From Thioclava sp. GXIMD4216 (GTDB lineage: Bacteria; Pseudomonadota; Alphaproteobacteria; Rhodobacterales; Rhodobacteraceae): a stretch of DNA of 64,000 nucleotides. Shown piece after piece: positions 42,520 through 52,049 of the stretch. Every line of letters begins with the position of its first letter. Position 1 is the first letter of the stretch. The DNA lies in NCBI RefSeq assembly GCF_037949285.1, contig NZ_CP149927.1, positions 145,001 through 209,000 of the forward strand, given 5' to 3'. A program made the translations under genes and the position numbers. The notes under the pieces were generated by a model, which saw nothing but the letters and a program-made list of their open reading frames with translations, did no database searches and was not told the DNA's origin.

Positions 42520-44253
42520 TCAATTCTCTCCAACTGCTTTGGGGCGCACGAAGTTGCTGGCATTTTTCACGTGGCTGCGCAGGACCTCGTCACGCGGGCC
42601 GAAGGCGCGGATCTGTCCTTTGTCAAGCAGCAGCACCTTGTTGCAATGTGCCAGTGCCGAAGGACGATGGGACATCACAAGGGTGATCTGCCCCTGTTTG
42701 CGGGCGATCGAAATCGACTGGTTCAGCGCCTTCGTGCCCGCATCATCCAGACTGGAATTGGGCTCGTCGAGCACAAGCAGGATCGGGTTGCCGAAGATCG
42801 CGCGGGCCAGCCCGATCCGCTGTCGCTGACCGCCGGAAAGTTCGGGCGCCCCGTCGCTGAGCGGGGTGTCATAGCCTTGCGGCAGCGACAGGATCAGCTC
42901 ATGGGCAGCGGCCGTCTGGGCCGCGTAGACGATGTCCTTCGGGTCGGCATTGGGGGTGAAGCGGGCGATGTTCTCGGCCACGGTTCCGGCAAAAAGCGTG
43001 ACCTCCTGCGGCAGATAGCCCAGCAGCCGCCCAAGGGCCTCGCGGTCGAAATGCGCCAGCGCCGCGCCGCCAAGGCGGATTTCGCCATGCAGGGTGGGCC
43101 AGAGCCCGACCAGCGCACGGGCCAGCGTGGATTTTCCCGATGCAGAGACGCCGATGACAGCAATCGCGTCCCCTGCAACCGCTTCGAAACTGAGCTGGTG
43201 GAGGGTGGGCGTGCGGCTGCCGGGCGGGGCCACCAGAATATCGCTGACCGTCAGCTCCGGCTTGGGGCGGGGCAGCGACATCGGGGCTTCTTTTTCGGGG
43301 GTCTCGTCCAGCAGGCGCGACAGGGATTTACGGGCATTCCACGCATTCTGGATCGCGGCCCATTGCCCGACGGTCTGTTCGACGGGGGCAAGGGCGCGCC
43401 CGAGCAGGACCGAGCCCGCAATCATCGCGCCCGCCGTGAGCATATTCTGCAAGACCAGCCATGCGCCCAAAGCCAGCATGGCCGACTGGATGAACATCCG
43501 GAATGCTTTCGTGGCCTGTGTGAAGCCACCGCTGCGATCGGCGGCCTTCATGCCATGCAGCAAGGCGCGATCACGGGCATTTTGCCAGCGGTCGAGCATC
43601 TGGCGGCTCATACCCAGTCCGCGCAGGGTTTCCAGCCCGCTGCGCATGACCGTGCTGCGCATCTCGGCTTCGGCGGCGGCGCGATTGGCCTCGGCATGGG
43701 CGGCGTGGGTATAGCGCTGGTTGAGCACCGCAAGCGTGAACACAATGACCGAAGAGGCGATGGCAAACCACCCCATCAGCGGATGGAAGAAAAACAGCAG
43801 GGCGACGAAGATCGGGGTGAAGGGCAGGTCGAATACCGCCCCGAGCGCCGGAGACCCGAAAAGCGCATTGATCCGGCTGAGCTCTGTCGCGCCGGTGGCG
43901 GGCTGGTTGCGATAGGTGGCCGAAGCCGTGCGTTCGAGCGTGGCGCGCATGATGCGGGCATCCAGCCGTTCAACAAGCTGCGCGCCGATCCGCGCCAGAA
44001 TGCGGCCACGGAAATAGTCCAGAAGCCCCATGACGGTGAACAGGAACCCGACGATCAGGAACAGCACCAGCAATGTCGAGCTTGAGCGCGAGCCGATCAC
44101 ACGGTCATAGACCTGTAGCATGAAAAGCGGTCCGGTCAGCAGCAGCACGTTCACTGCAACGGAGAATAAGGCAATCGCCCAGAGCGCCCCACGGGCGGGA
44201 CCAAAGATGTGGCGTAGCTCGCCAGACGGCTTGCTATTTCGTGGTGCGACCAT
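42520..44253 (-). CDS. Type I secretion ABC permease/ATPase (PrtD-like)
   Basis: A 577-residue half-transporter with a six-helix membrane domain (about 20-310) and a nucleotide-binding domain. Walker A is the variant GVSASGKS (in place of GxxGxGKS), the signature LSGGQRQR and Walker B LLVLDEPNSSLD. There is no N-terminal C39 peptidase or CLD domain, as in PrtD-type exporters of proteases and lipases. The helix region includes QVYDRVIGSRSSSTL, typical of the family. It is the first gene of the two-gene secretion operon. Confidence 0.88.
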   Translation of the reverse strand: MVAPRNSKPSGELRHIFGPARGALWAIALFSVAVNVLLLTGPLFMLQVYDRVIGSRSSSTLLVLFLIVGFLFTVMGLLDYFRGRILARIGAQLVERLDARIMRATLERTASATYRNQPATGATELSRINALFGSPALGAVFDLPFTPIFVALLFFFHPLMGWFAIASSVIVFTLAVLNQRYTHAAHAEANRAAAEAEMRSTVMRSGLETLRGLGMSRQMLDRWQNARDRALLHGMKAADRSGGFTQATKAFRMFIQSAMLALGAWLVLQNMLTAGAMIAGSVLLGRALAPVEQTVGQWAAIQNAWNARKSLSRLLDETPEKEAPMSLPRPKPELTVSDILVAPPGSRTPTLHQLSFEAVAGDAIAVIGVSASGKSTLARALVGLWPTLHGEIRLGGAALAHFDREALGRLLGYLPQEVTLFAGTVAENIARFTPNADPKDIVYAAQTAAAHELILSLPQGYDTPLSDGAPELSGGQRQRIGLARAIFGNPILLVLDEPNSSLDDAGTKALNQSISIARKQGQITLVMSHRPSALAHCNKVLLLDKGQIRAFGPRDEVLRSHVKNASNFVRPKAVGEN

Positions 44254-44533
44254 GCGGAGCCCCCGTTTGTGTCGATTAGCCTTAATGCGCCAGTATTAGG
44301 CGCGTTTGGGTTAAGGATGTCTTGTGATGTGATCGCGCGTGGACGGATCACTAAAGATGCTAGCATTTTTCTGCAGGGCTGGCAGGCCCACAACTGCCTT
44401 GCAACCGTCGCGTAAGCGGATATATGCGCGCCGAGTGACGGCACGTTATTTCGGGTCTTTCGGGAATTCCCGTATGACGGGAGCCATGCCGCCCATGCTT
44501 GCGCGCTTGGATTTTATGGGTTCTAAGGCGGTT

Positions 44534-45106
44534 ATGATACATGTCCCATCAGATCCCTTTATGCCGCCCTTGCCGCAGGGCGGTTTCCGTTTTGTCGCTC
44601 TGGATGTGGAGACGGCGAACCGTGATCGCAGCAGTATCTGCCAGATCGGGCTGGCCTTCGTGCATCCGGGTGTGGCCCCTGCCAATAAGATCGAGACATG
44701 GTCCTGTTATATCGATCCGGCAACGGCGGACTGGTCGTGCAGCTGGGTGCACGGGATTACGGCCCAGACCGTTCTCGGGGCGCCGTCTTTCGCGCAGGTG
44801 ATCGAGATCTTGCGACCCGCGTTACAGGGGCTTGTGATCTATCAGCATTCCGGTTTCGACCGGAGTGCCATCGGACGGGCCAGTCTGCAGGCGCAGTTGC
44901 CCGCGCCTGATTGGGAATGGCGCGACAGTGTGATCGTGGCGCGTAAGGCCTGGCCGCAGCTCAAGGGACGGGGCGGGCACGGGCTTGCCTCGCTGAAAGA
45001 CCATCTGGGGCTGAGTTTCGTGCATCACGATGCGGGCGAGGATGCACGGGCGGCGGCTCTGGTGGTTTTGCATGCCGAAGCCAAGACGCCGGTCATGGCG
45101 GGATGA
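44534..45106 (+). CDS. DEDD-family 3'-5' exonuclease (DnaQ/epsilon-like)
   Basis: A 190-residue DnaQ-like exonuclease. Motif I is LDVETAN (Asp-x-Glu near residues 23-25), motif II lies in YQHSGFDRSAIG, and motif III in the terminal HHDAGEDARAAALVV (H and D near 170-175, DEDDh type). The ATG at 44534 follows an AAGGCGG site; longer in-frame starts exist at 44516 and upstream. It stands alone between the secretion genes and the type VI cluster. Function is likely DNA proofreading or RNA/DNA trimming, not decidable here. Confidence 0.72.
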   Translation: MIHVPSDPFMPPLPQGGFRFVALDVETANRDRSSICQIGLAFVHPGVAPANKIETWSCYIDPATADWSCSWVHGITAQTVLGAPSFAQVIEILRPALQGLVIYQHSGFDRSAIGRASLQAQLPAPDWEWRDSVIVARKAWPQLKGRGGHGLASLKDHLGLSFVHHDAGEDARAAALVVLHAEAKTPVMAG

Positions 45107-45267
45107 TCCGCGCGGGGGCGGGGCGCTGTGTCGCGGGTCACGCGACGGCCGTCGGGGGCACTTGCTATGTGGCGAGCTTGCTTTTAGGGTTCGCGGCGAT
45201 TGCTAGGCTTTATTGAGAGGTGGCCGTCTGGTCCTGTCGTGGTGCAGGTCCGGTTGCCTTGGATTTG

Positions 45268-45885
45268 ATGGATACCCCGATGGATCTGCCCGAACCGTTC
45301 CGTTCTGAAGACGAAATGTCGGATAAAACCCAGCCGCCCATCCGTTTCTTGCGCTTTGATACCCCTGCCGAACTCTACGGGGCCGAACCCTATCTTACAC
45401 GGATGACCCAGCTTCGGCCCGGAGCCGAGGAAACCGGATTGAATTTCCTGTTGCGGCTGCGCGGCTCGACCACGCCGGAAGAGGCCGTGATTTATACGGC
45501 GTTTGCGGCGGTGCCCCATCTGGTGGTCTGGTGGGCCTATGAGTGCCTGCGCCGGACCCTGCCCGAGCCCACCGCGCCGGACCGCGCCATTCTGGCGCTG
45601 GTGGCCGATTGGACGCGCTCGTCGGATGCGACTAACCGCTGGCGGGTGATGCAAAGCGCGCTTTTTGCGCCGGTGCGCAGTCCGGCGGTCTATCTGGGTC
45701 TGGCTGTCGGCTGGTCGGGCGGTGCCATCGCGCCCAATGATCCGGCCCCCGTCCCCAGCCACCGGATGCCGCAGGCGATCAATGCCGCCATCCTGTCTGC
45801 CGTTGCCATGCAGGATCTGCGCGACCGCCCGATCCTGCTTGCGAAGATCATTGACGAGGCCGCGCGCCTTTTTGCGGCACATTGA
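45268..45885 (+). CDS. DUF6931-like type VI cluster protein
   Basis: A 205-residue cytoplasmic protein rich in Ala, Arg and Trp, with conserved-looking features such as TPEEAVIYTAFAAVPHLVVWWAYECLR near the middle and a terminal IIDEAARLFAAH. I believe it matches the DUF6931 family, which recurs beside alphaproteobacterial type VI genes, but this is from memory. The start could also be the ATG at 45316. It lies 60 bp before the FHA gene on the same strand and is probably the first gene of the type VI operon. Function unknown. Confidence 0.5.
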   Translation: MDTPMDLPEPFRSEDEMSDKTQPPIRFLRFDTPAELYGAEPYLTRMTQLRPGAEETGLNFLLRLRGSTTPEEAVIYTAFAAVPHLVVWWAYECLRRTLPEPTAPDRAILALVADWTRSSDATNRWRVMQSALFAPVRSPAVYLGLAVGWSGGAIAPNDPAPVPSHRMPQAINAAILSAVAMQDLRDRPILLAKIIDEAARLFAAH

Positions 45886-45945
45886 CGCCATGGCCCGGCC
45901 CCTGTCCGTCTTTCGCCCCTGTTTTGTTAAAGCTGTTCAAACCCG

Positions 45946-47235
45946 ATGACCCTGATCCTAACTCTCGAGAATGTCGATCATCTTGACACTGGCGGACCGG
46001 TTTCCCTGCCGCTGGATGGCCGTGAGCTGCATGTGGGGCGGCGCAATGCGATGGATTGGGTGCTGCCCGACCCCTCGCGCCTGATTTCCGGCCATCACTT
46101 CACGTTGCGGATGGAAAACGGGCAGTATTGGCTGATCGACATGTCCACCAACGGCACCTATCTGCAGGGGCAGTCGCATCGTCTGCAGGCACCGCACCCG
46201 CTACGGGCAGGCGAGCGCTTTCTGGTCGGGCGCTATGTCATCGTGGTGCAGGAACAGGGCGCGGCGCTGCCGCCCTCTACGGGCCATGCGATGCCCGCCG
46301 CCGAACCCGCAGCGCCAGCGTCGGATGACCCTTGGGATTTCGGTTTCGCACCGGCCGTTGCGGCCACGCCTTTGGCGCCCGCATCGCGTTCGGGCGATAT
46401 CGACCAGTCTCTGGGCGGCTTCGTGCCGCTCGCGTCTCCTGCACCGCAGGCGCAGCCGCAAGGCTGGCCCGCGCCCGCGCCCATGCCCATGCCGGCCTTC
46501 CCGCAAGGCCCGGAGGGGGCGGCACCGCGCCCCGATCCGATCCCGCCGCTTTCGCCACCGGAATTCATGTCCGGTGCCGGTCCGCAGGGTGGCCCGCCCA
46601 ATGCGCCCGAACCGCGGCCTTTCGTGCCGCAGCGCAGTGCCGAAGCGCCGCCCCGCGATCAGGGGCAGGATATTCTGCAGGCCTTCTGTGAAGGCGCAGG
46701 GCTTGACCCGGAGCTTGCCAAAACAACCGATCCGCTGGCCTTGGCGCGCAGCCTTGGCGAGGCCAGTCAGGTGTCGACCGCGCTGATCATGGCCATTTTG
46801 CGCGAACGCGCGCATGTCAAACAGTTCACCCGCTCCGGAGAGCGCACCATGCGTGCCGCAAGCGGGAATAACCCGCTGAAATTCATCCCGAATGTGGATG
46901 AGGCGGTGACGGCGCTCTTCTTGCAGCCGCGTGACGGTTTCCAGAGCGGTGCCGAAGGTGTGGGGGCGGCGCTGCGGGATATCCAGCGCCACCAGCAGGC
47001 CATTTTTGCGGCCTTGCAGCCCGCGCTGAGCGCCGTGCTCAAGGATCTCTCGCCCGAAGAGGTGGAAGAGGGATTGCAGGGGGGCATCCTGCCGGGGGCG
47101 CGCAAGGGGCGGGCATGGGATGAATATGTGTCCCGCTGGGACAAACGTGCGGCAAGTGGCGAGAACGGAATGCTGGATGTCTTTCTGGAGGCTTTCGCGC
47201 AGGCCTATGCGCAGGCTCATAGCGATCATGGCTAA
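45946..47235 (+). CDS. tagH: Type VI secretion FHA-domain protein
   Basis: A 429-residue protein. The N-terminal FHA domain (about 25-95) has the phosphothreonine-binding G31-R32, S48-G-H50 and N69-G70 residues. A Pro/Ala-rich linker (about 105-230) leads to a C-terminal TagH/VasC-type domain (about 240-429) that includes QDILQAFCEGAGLDPEL and a long helical end. In other systems TagH works with a threonine kinase and phosphatase to switch the secretion machine; neither kinase nor phosphatase is visible in the window. It precedes tssA by 48 bp. Confidence 0.82.
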   Translation: MTLILTLENVDHLDTGGPVSLPLDGRELHVGRRNAMDWVLPDPSRLISGHHFTLRMENGQYWLIDMSTNGTYLQGQSHRLQAPHPLRAGERFLVGRYVIVVQEQGAALPPSTGHAMPAAEPAAPASDDPWDFGFAPAVAATPLAPASRSGDIDQSLGGFVPLASPAPQAQPQGWPAPAPMPMPAFPQGPEGAAPRPDPIPPLSPPEFMSGAGPQGGPPNAPEPRPFVPQRSAEAPPRDQGQDILQAFCEGAGLDPELAKTTDPLALARSLGEASQVSTALIMAILRERAHVKQFTRSGERTMRAASGNNPLKFIPNVDEAVTALFLQPRDGFQSGAEGVGAALRDIQRHQQAIFAALQPALSAVLKDLSPEEVEEGLQGGILPGARKGRAWDEYVSRWDKRAASGENGMLDVFLEAFAQAYAQAHSDHG

Positions 47236-47283
47236 GGCGGGTCTTGGCCATCCGGTCCGCAACTCTATTCTGGGAGAGCGATC

Positions 47284-48624
47284 ATGAATATGGAAAAGCT
47301 GCTGACCCCCGTCAGTGCAGAGGCCCCTTGCGGTGCCGATCTGAGCGCGTTGATGGATCCGGATTACGACGAGTATTATTTCGGCGCGCTTGGCCGGTTG
47401 CCGGATCGTTACTTTGTGCCCGGTGTCTCGCGGCCCGATGGCAGTTTGTCGCCGGATCGGGTTTTCGACCCCTCGGAAGTGGATCTGGCCGCCGAGCTGA
47501 AACAGATCGACACATTGCTGGCGCGCAGCCGCGACCTGCGGCTTCTGGTGCTGCGCGCGCAATGGCAGGCGCTGGCCGGTCGTTTGCTGGATCTGCCCGA
47601 GACCTTCGAGACAATCGCCGCCCTGATGAAGACTTTCGGCGACGATCTGCACCCCTCGATGCAGGACGGGCCAAGCGAACGGCGCGAGGCGCTGAATGAT
47701 CTGGCGGCGCCGGTGACGATGGTGCAGGCGCTGCAATTTGCCGGTTTGACCGGCTCGACCGAGGTCACTTTGCGCAAGTTGCGCGTGGCCTCGGGAGAGC
47801 TGACCGCGTTGCAGAACGAACAGGATCTGGATGGCGAGGCCATGACATCGCTGCTGGCCGATGCCGGTCAGGCCTCGCGCGTCGAAAAAATCGCGGATGC
47901 CGTGGATCGGGTGTTGGCCGCCATTGCGGAAATCAGCGCGGCCAGCCTGCGCGGCAGCCATCCGATCACGCTGGGATTAACGCCGCTGACGGCGGTGCTG
48001 ACGCAGATTTACGATGTTCTGGCCCATGCCCGTCCGGGAATGGTGCGCCGCGCCGATCAGGACATCGCGCAGGCGGCAGCGGAGCCCGCGCCGGAGATCG
48101 CCGATCCGGCACCACAACCGGTTCCGTCCGCGCCCGTCAACCCTGCGGCGGGGCCACGGGTGGAAAGCCATGACCATGCGCGGGCGGTTCTCGAGAAGGT
48201 CGAGCAATATTACCGCCAGTCCGAACCCTCATCGGCGGCGCTGGTTCTGGTAACGCAGGCGCGGCTGCTGATTGGGAAATCGCTTCTGGAGGCCATCGAG
48301 ACCCTGATGCCCAACCGTCTGTCCGAGGCGCATATCGATTTTGGTCCGGCAACGGGCTTCGTGCTCGATAGTGCAAGGCTGCAAAAACTCAGCGCCACAT
48401 TGCCCGAGACGGCGGTGGCCGAGAAAAAGCCGCCCCTGCCTGCCGTGGCCGATATCCTGGATGGGCAGAAAGCCGCCGAAGCCATTGCGGCTGTCGAGGC
48501 GTATTTCCGCCGAAGCGAAAAATCGAGCCCCGTGCCCCTACTCCTTGCCCGAGCGGCAAGCTATATAGGACGGGACTTTCAGGGAATCCTGAAGGAATTT
48601 CTAACGAAAAAAGCAGACGGGTAG
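47284..48624 (+). CDS. tssA: Type VI baseplate/sheath cap protein TssA
   Basis: A 446-residue TssA. The N-terminal ImpA_N domain (about 5-200) starts MNMEKLLTPVSAEAPCGADLS, a hallmark of the family. A Pro-rich segment (about 255-290) precedes the C-terminal region, which includes two stretches RARxAVExVExYFRxSExSS-like (DHARAVLEKVEQYYRQSEPSS and KAAEAIAAVEAYFRRSEKSS). TssA coordinates sheath assembly at the baseplate and tail tip. It follows tagH and is separated by a 129-bp promoter-bearing gap from tssB. Confidence 0.88.
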   Translation: MNMEKLLTPVSAEAPCGADLSALMDPDYDEYYFGALGRLPDRYFVPGVSRPDGSLSPDRVFDPSEVDLAAELKQIDTLLARSRDLRLLVLRAQWQALAGRLLDLPETFETIAALMKTFGDDLHPSMQDGPSERREALNDLAAPVTMVQALQFAGLTGSTEVTLRKLRVASGELTALQNEQDLDGEAMTSLLADAGQASRVEKIADAVDRVLAAIAEISAASLRGSHPITLGLTPLTAVLTQIYDVLAHARPGMVRRADQDIAQAAAEPAPEIADPAPQPVPSAPVNPAAGPRVESHDHARAVLEKVEQYYRQSEPSSAALVLVTQARLLIGKSLLEAIETLMPNRLSEAHIDFGPATGFVLDSARLQKLSATLPETAVAEKKPPLPAVADILDGQKAAEAIAAVEAYFRRSEKSSPVPLLLARAASYIGRDFQGILKEFLTKKADG

Positions 48625-48686
48625 GAAATTATACGTTTCAAATCAAATTTTTCGCAGAAACTTCATGCTGTCTGCCTAAACAGAGA

Positions 48687-48720
48687 TTGACAAGAAACGC
48701 CTCTCGGGGTTCTTACTCAC
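48687..48720 (+). promoter_or_regulatory. Possible promoter of the tssB operon
   Basis: TTGACA (48687-48692) is followed by 17-20 bp and a weak -10 near 48710-48720. The 129-bp gap is A/T-rich near its right end (taattaattatc), and a strong AAGGAG site precedes the tssB start. The -10 match is poor. Confidence 0.35.
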
Positions 48721-48753
48721 TACATTAATTAATTATCAAGGAGTTGGTTTTCC

Positions 48754-49296
48754 ATGGCTTCAGATTCTGGTTCCAATTTTGTAAAGCGCAACCGTCCGCC
48801 GCGCGTTCAAATTCAGTATCAGGATCCCTACGACAGCGAGAAAATGGTCGAGTTGCCGTTTGTCATGGGGGTGATGTCTGATCTGTCAGGCAACAATCCC
48901 GGCGTGGAAAAACCTGCTGTTGAAGATCGTGGCTTCTCGGATGTGACCAGCGCGACGCTTGATGACTATATGGGCTCGGTCAAACCGGGCGTCAGCTTCG
49001 TCGTCAAGAACACTCTGGACCCGAACTCCACCGACCGCATGGGCGTAAATCTGCAATTCGAGAAAATGGACGATCTCGAACCGGCTGCGATCGCCCGTCA
49101 GGTTCCGGCACTGAACAAGCTGTTGCAGGCGCGCGAGCAACTGGCCAACCTGCAGCGCTATCTTGCCGCGAAACCCAAGGCGCAAGAGCATATCCAGCGC
49201 CTTCTCGAAGACCCCGAACTTCTGGCCGCGCTGGCAGATCGTGCAGAGCGCGAGGCTGCCGAAGCGGACGCAAAATCCGGAGATGACGCGCAATGA
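48754..49296 (+). CDS. tssB: Type VI sheath protein TssB
   Basis: A 180-residue TssB/VipA. The N-terminus has NFVKRNRPPRVQIQYQ and the family region ELPFVMGVMSDLSGNNPG (about 30-48). A later VVKNTLDPNSTD, then QFEKMDDLEPAAIARQVPAL, complete the domain. The C-terminal helices interdigitate with TssC to form the contractile sheath. It starts after the AAGGAG site and overlaps tssC by 4 bases. Confidence 0.92.
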   Translation: MASDSGSNFVKRNRPPRVQIQYQDPYDSEKMVELPFVMGVMSDLSGNNPGVEKPAVEDRGFSDVTSATLDDYMGSVKPGVSFVVKNTLDPNSTDRMGVNLQFEKMDDLEPAAIARQVPALNKLLQAREQLANLQRYLAAKPKAQEHIQRLLEDPELLAALADRAEREAAEADAKSGDDAQ

Positions 49297-50786
49297 CTGA
49301 TTCCCTTCAGGCCCAAGGCGGCCAGCCCGCCGCAGCTCTTGACGAGCTCTCGGAGTTCTCCGACATCCTCAAGCAGACCATCAAACCGCGCAGCGAAGTG
49401 GCCGCGCGCGAGGTGGATAATGCAGTGGGTGCGCTTGCGCGTGAGGCGCTTCTTTCGCAGGATCTGATCTCGGAAGATGTGGTTGATACGCTGGATGCGA
49501 TGATTGCCAAGCTCGACGAGCAGCTGAGCAATCAGGTCAACGAGATCATGCATGCGGAAGAGTTCCAGAAGATCGAGTCCGCATGGCGCGGTCTGGCCTA
49601 TACGGTCAATAATTCCGAAACCGATGCCTCGCTGCGGGTGAAGGTCCTGAACATGTCCAAACCGGAACTGCAGGCGATGATGCGCCGCTATCCGGGTGCA
49701 AAATGGGACAAGTCGCCGCTGTTCAATGCGGTTTACGAGCAAAATCTCGGCACGCTGGGCGGCAAGCCCTTCGGCTGTCTGATCGGGGATTACTACTTCG
49801 ATCATTCCTCGCCGGATGTGAATCTGCTCAATTCGCTGGGCAAGATTTCGGAGGCCGCCCTTGCGCCCTTCATCTCTGGCACGGCCCCCGAGCTTCTGGG
49901 TCTTGATAGCTGGAACGAGATCGGCACCCCGCCGGATCTGTCCGAGGTCTTCGAGACCCCCGAATATGCACAGTGGAACAGCCTGCGTGACAGCGAGAAT
50001 TCGCGCTTTCTCGCGCTGGTGGCCCCCCGTGTTCTGGCGCGCGAGCCCTATGGCCCGAACTCCAATTCAGTTGTTGAAGAGTTCAATTTCGAAGAAGAAA
50101 CTGACGGTCATGACGGCAAGAAATATGCCTGGATGAACGCGGCCCATGCGATGGCGACCAATATCAACCGCGCCTTCAAGGAATACGGTTGGACGGTGCG
50201 TATTCGTGGTGTGACTTCGGGTGGCGAAGTGGCAAACCTGCCGACCCATCTGTTTGACACCGGGGACGGCTCGAAGGACATGAAATGTCCGACCGAAGTG
50301 TCGATCACCGATCGTCGCGAGGGCGAGCTGTCGAAAGCCGGTCTGATCGGGCTGATCCATCGTCAGCATACCGACAAGGCCGCCTTTATCGGTGCGCAAT
50401 CGCTCTATCGTCCGAAGACCTATGTCGATGACCTTGCAACAGCCTCCGACAATATGTCTTCGCGCATTCCCTACATCTTTGCTGTGTCTCGGTTTAGCCA
50501 TTACCTGAAGGTGATGGTGCGCGATAAAATCGGGACAAGCCCCGACCAGCTTCAGCTGCAAAAACAGCTGCAGGCCTGGATCAACAAATATGTTTCGGGC
50601 AATCCTGAAAGCGCGAGCGAGCTTGAAAAAGCCCGTAAACCGCTGGCAGGTGCAAAGGTGGAGGTCGTCGAAGACGAGCTCAACCCCGGCTATTACCAGG
50701 GTAAGTTCTACCTTCGGCCTCACTTCCAGCTGGAAGGCATGGATATCGGCATGTCGCTGGTATCGAAGCTGCCGGCAGGGAAGTAA
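49293..50786 (+). CDS. tssC: Type VI sheath protein TssC
   Basis: A 497-residue TssC/VipB. Landmarks are AEEFQKIESAWRGLAYTVNNSE (about 90-110), GCLIGDYYFDHSSPDVNLL, LGLDSWNEIGTPPDLSEVFE, a large C-terminal body with SSRIPYIFAVSRFSHYLKVMVRDKIG, and a terminal YYQGKFYLRPHFQLEGMDIGMSLVSKLP. With TssB it makes the contractile sheath that expels the Hcp tube. It overlaps tssB by 4 bases. Confidence 0.93.
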   Translation: MTDSLQAQGGQPAAALDELSEFSDILKQTIKPRSEVAAREVDNAVGALAREALLSQDLISEDVVDTLDAMIAKLDEQLSNQVNEIMHAEEFQKIESAWRGLAYTVNNSETDASLRVKVLNMSKPELQAMMRRYPGAKWDKSPLFNAVYEQNLGTLGGKPFGCLIGDYYFDHSSPDVNLLNSLGKISEAALAPFISGTAPELLGLDSWNEIGTPPDLSEVFETPEYAQWNSLRDSENSRFLALVAPRVLAREPYGPNSNSVVEEFNFEEETDGHDGKKYAWMNAAHAMATNINRAFKEYGWTVRIRGVTSGGEVANLPTHLFDTGDGSKDMKCPTEVSITDRREGELSKAGLIGLIHRQHTDKAAFIGAQSLYRPKTYVDDLATASDNMSSRIPYIFAVSRFSHYLKVMVRDKIGTSPDQLQLQKQLQAWINKYVSGNPESASELEKARKPLAGAKVEVVEDELNPGYYQGKFYLRPHFQLEGMDIGMSLVSKLPAGK

Positions 50787-50840
50787 GCATCGCACAAAAC
50801 CAAGTTTTTCTGAAAGCGCAGCAAACTAGGAGACCGCGCT

Positions 50841-51338
50841 ATGGCAATTGATTGCTTTTTGAAACTCGAAAACAACATCAAGGGCGAGTCCCATGATGAC
50901 AAACACAAAGACTGGATCGACGTCCTGTCGTGGAACTGGGGCCTGAGCCAATCCGGCACCACCCACCAAGGCCACGGTGGCGGCGGCGGTAAAGTCGATG
51001 TTCAAGACATTACCATCACCAAATACGTCGATGCGGCAACCCACGACCTGATCAAGCGCTGCTGCTCGGGCGAGCACATCACCGGCGGTCAGCTGGTCGT
51101 GCGTAAATCGGGCGGCACCGCACCGGTGGACTACCTGAAAATCGACCTCAAAGACGTGATGATCACGTCCTACCTCACCGGTGGCACCAAGGATGGTCTG
51201 GACCGCGTTCAAGAGACGCTGACCCTGAACTTCCGCGCCTTCCAAGTGACCTACACCATGCAGGAAGAAGATGGTGGCGCAGGTCCGGAAAGCGCAGCCG
51301 GTTGGGAAATCGCAGAAAACATCGAGTGGTCGGCCTAA
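50841..51338 (+). CDS. hcp: Hcp tube protein
   Basis: A 165-residue Hcp (TssD). The N-terminus MAIDCFLKLENNIKGESHDDKHKD and the fold-defining regions HQGHGGGGGKVDVQDITITKYVD and FRAFQVTYTMQEEDG are standard. It hexamerises into the tube that carries effectors. It lies 54 bp after tssC behind an AGGAGA site. A hairpin follows at 51373-51395 and could limit transcription into tssE, as the tube protein is needed in excess. Confidence 0.92.
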   Translation: MAIDCFLKLENNIKGESHDDKHKDWIDVLSWNWGLSQSGTTHQGHGGGGGKVDVQDITITKYVDAATHDLIKRCCSGEHITGGQLVVRKSGGTAPVDYLKIDLKDVMITSYLTGGTKDGLDRVQETLTLNFRAFQVTYTMQEEDGGAGPESAAGWEIAENIEWSA

Positions 51339-51372
51339 TCCGCCCATTCGGATCTGTGATCCAGATCACTGC

Positions 51373-51395
51373 GGGAGCCGGCTTGTCCGGCTTCC
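51373..51395 (+). terminator. Attenuator-type hairpin after hcp
   Basis: GGGAGCCGG (51373-51381) pairs with CCGGCTTCC (51387-51395) with one mismatch, followed by gctttc. It lies between hcp and tssE, so it probably causes partial termination or mRNA stabilisation rather than a full stop. Confidence 0.4.
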
Positions 51396-51455
51396 GCTTT
51401 CTGACGCTCTGGCAGGCCTTCTGGGGTGGGCCGGACTGTGCGAAGGGGACGTGTG

Positions 51456-52049
51456 ATGGCCGCCCGTGATCCAGCGCAGCCGAAATCCGGTTTCAAACAC
51501 TGGAACGGACATGAACGCGCCAAAATCTCGATCTTTCAGGTGTTCCGCTCGGCCTTCGAGGAACATGATGCCCGTCGTGCCAACGGTCCGGCGCAGGGCG
51601 GCGAGGTTGAGGTGACCCAGCGTTCGAAGCCCCGCCGCGAAGGGGTGTCTGCCGATCAGTTGCGTCGCCATCTCAAAAGCGATCTCGACGCGCTCCTCAA
51701 CACGATCCGTCTGGATGCCGCACAGGATCTGGACGACGCCCCCTATGTGGCCGATTCGATCCTGAATTACGGGTTTCGCGACCTGTCTTCCGTGTCGCTG
51801 GCCGAATTGCAGCGGCAGGATCTTGTGCAATCCATTCGTGAAAGCCTTCTGCGCCACGAGCCGCGCCTTCTGGCCGAAAGCCTGCATGTGCGCGTGGTGG
51901 AGCCCGATGGCAATGCCCGCCAGCGGCTGTCCATTTCGGTCGAGGCCGAGATGGCGGGGGATCCTGTCGATATTCCGGTCGATTTCGATGCCGAGGTCGA
52001 TCTCGGATCGGGCAATATGAAGATGTCGACGCTCAGGGTGAAAGCATGA
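51456..52049 (+). CDS. tssE: Type VI baseplate protein TssE
   Basis: A 197-residue gp25-like baseplate protein. The core includes LRRHLKSDLDALLNTIR, a family-typical ADSILNYGFRDLSS (about 90-105), and LVQSIRESLLRHEPRL. The N-terminal 50 residues are a basic extension. The ATG at 51456 follows a GAAGGGG site. It overlaps tssF by 4 bases and forms the baseplate wedge with TssF and TssG. Confidence 0.88.
   Translation: MAARDPAQPKSGFKHWNGHERAKISIFQVFRSAFEEHDARRANGPAQGGEVEVTQRSKPRREGVSADQLRRHLKSDLDALLNTIRLDAAQDLDDAPYVADSILNYGFRDLSSVSLAELQRQDLVQSIRESLLRHEPRLLAESLHVRVVEPDGNARQRLSISVEAEMAGDPVDIPVDFDAEVDLGSGNMKMSTLRVKA

Noticed and set aside
46201..47961. 586-codon minus-strand frame opposite tagH and tssA
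   Set aside because: Antisense shadow created by GC-rich codon use; composition is low-complexity His/Arg/Gln.
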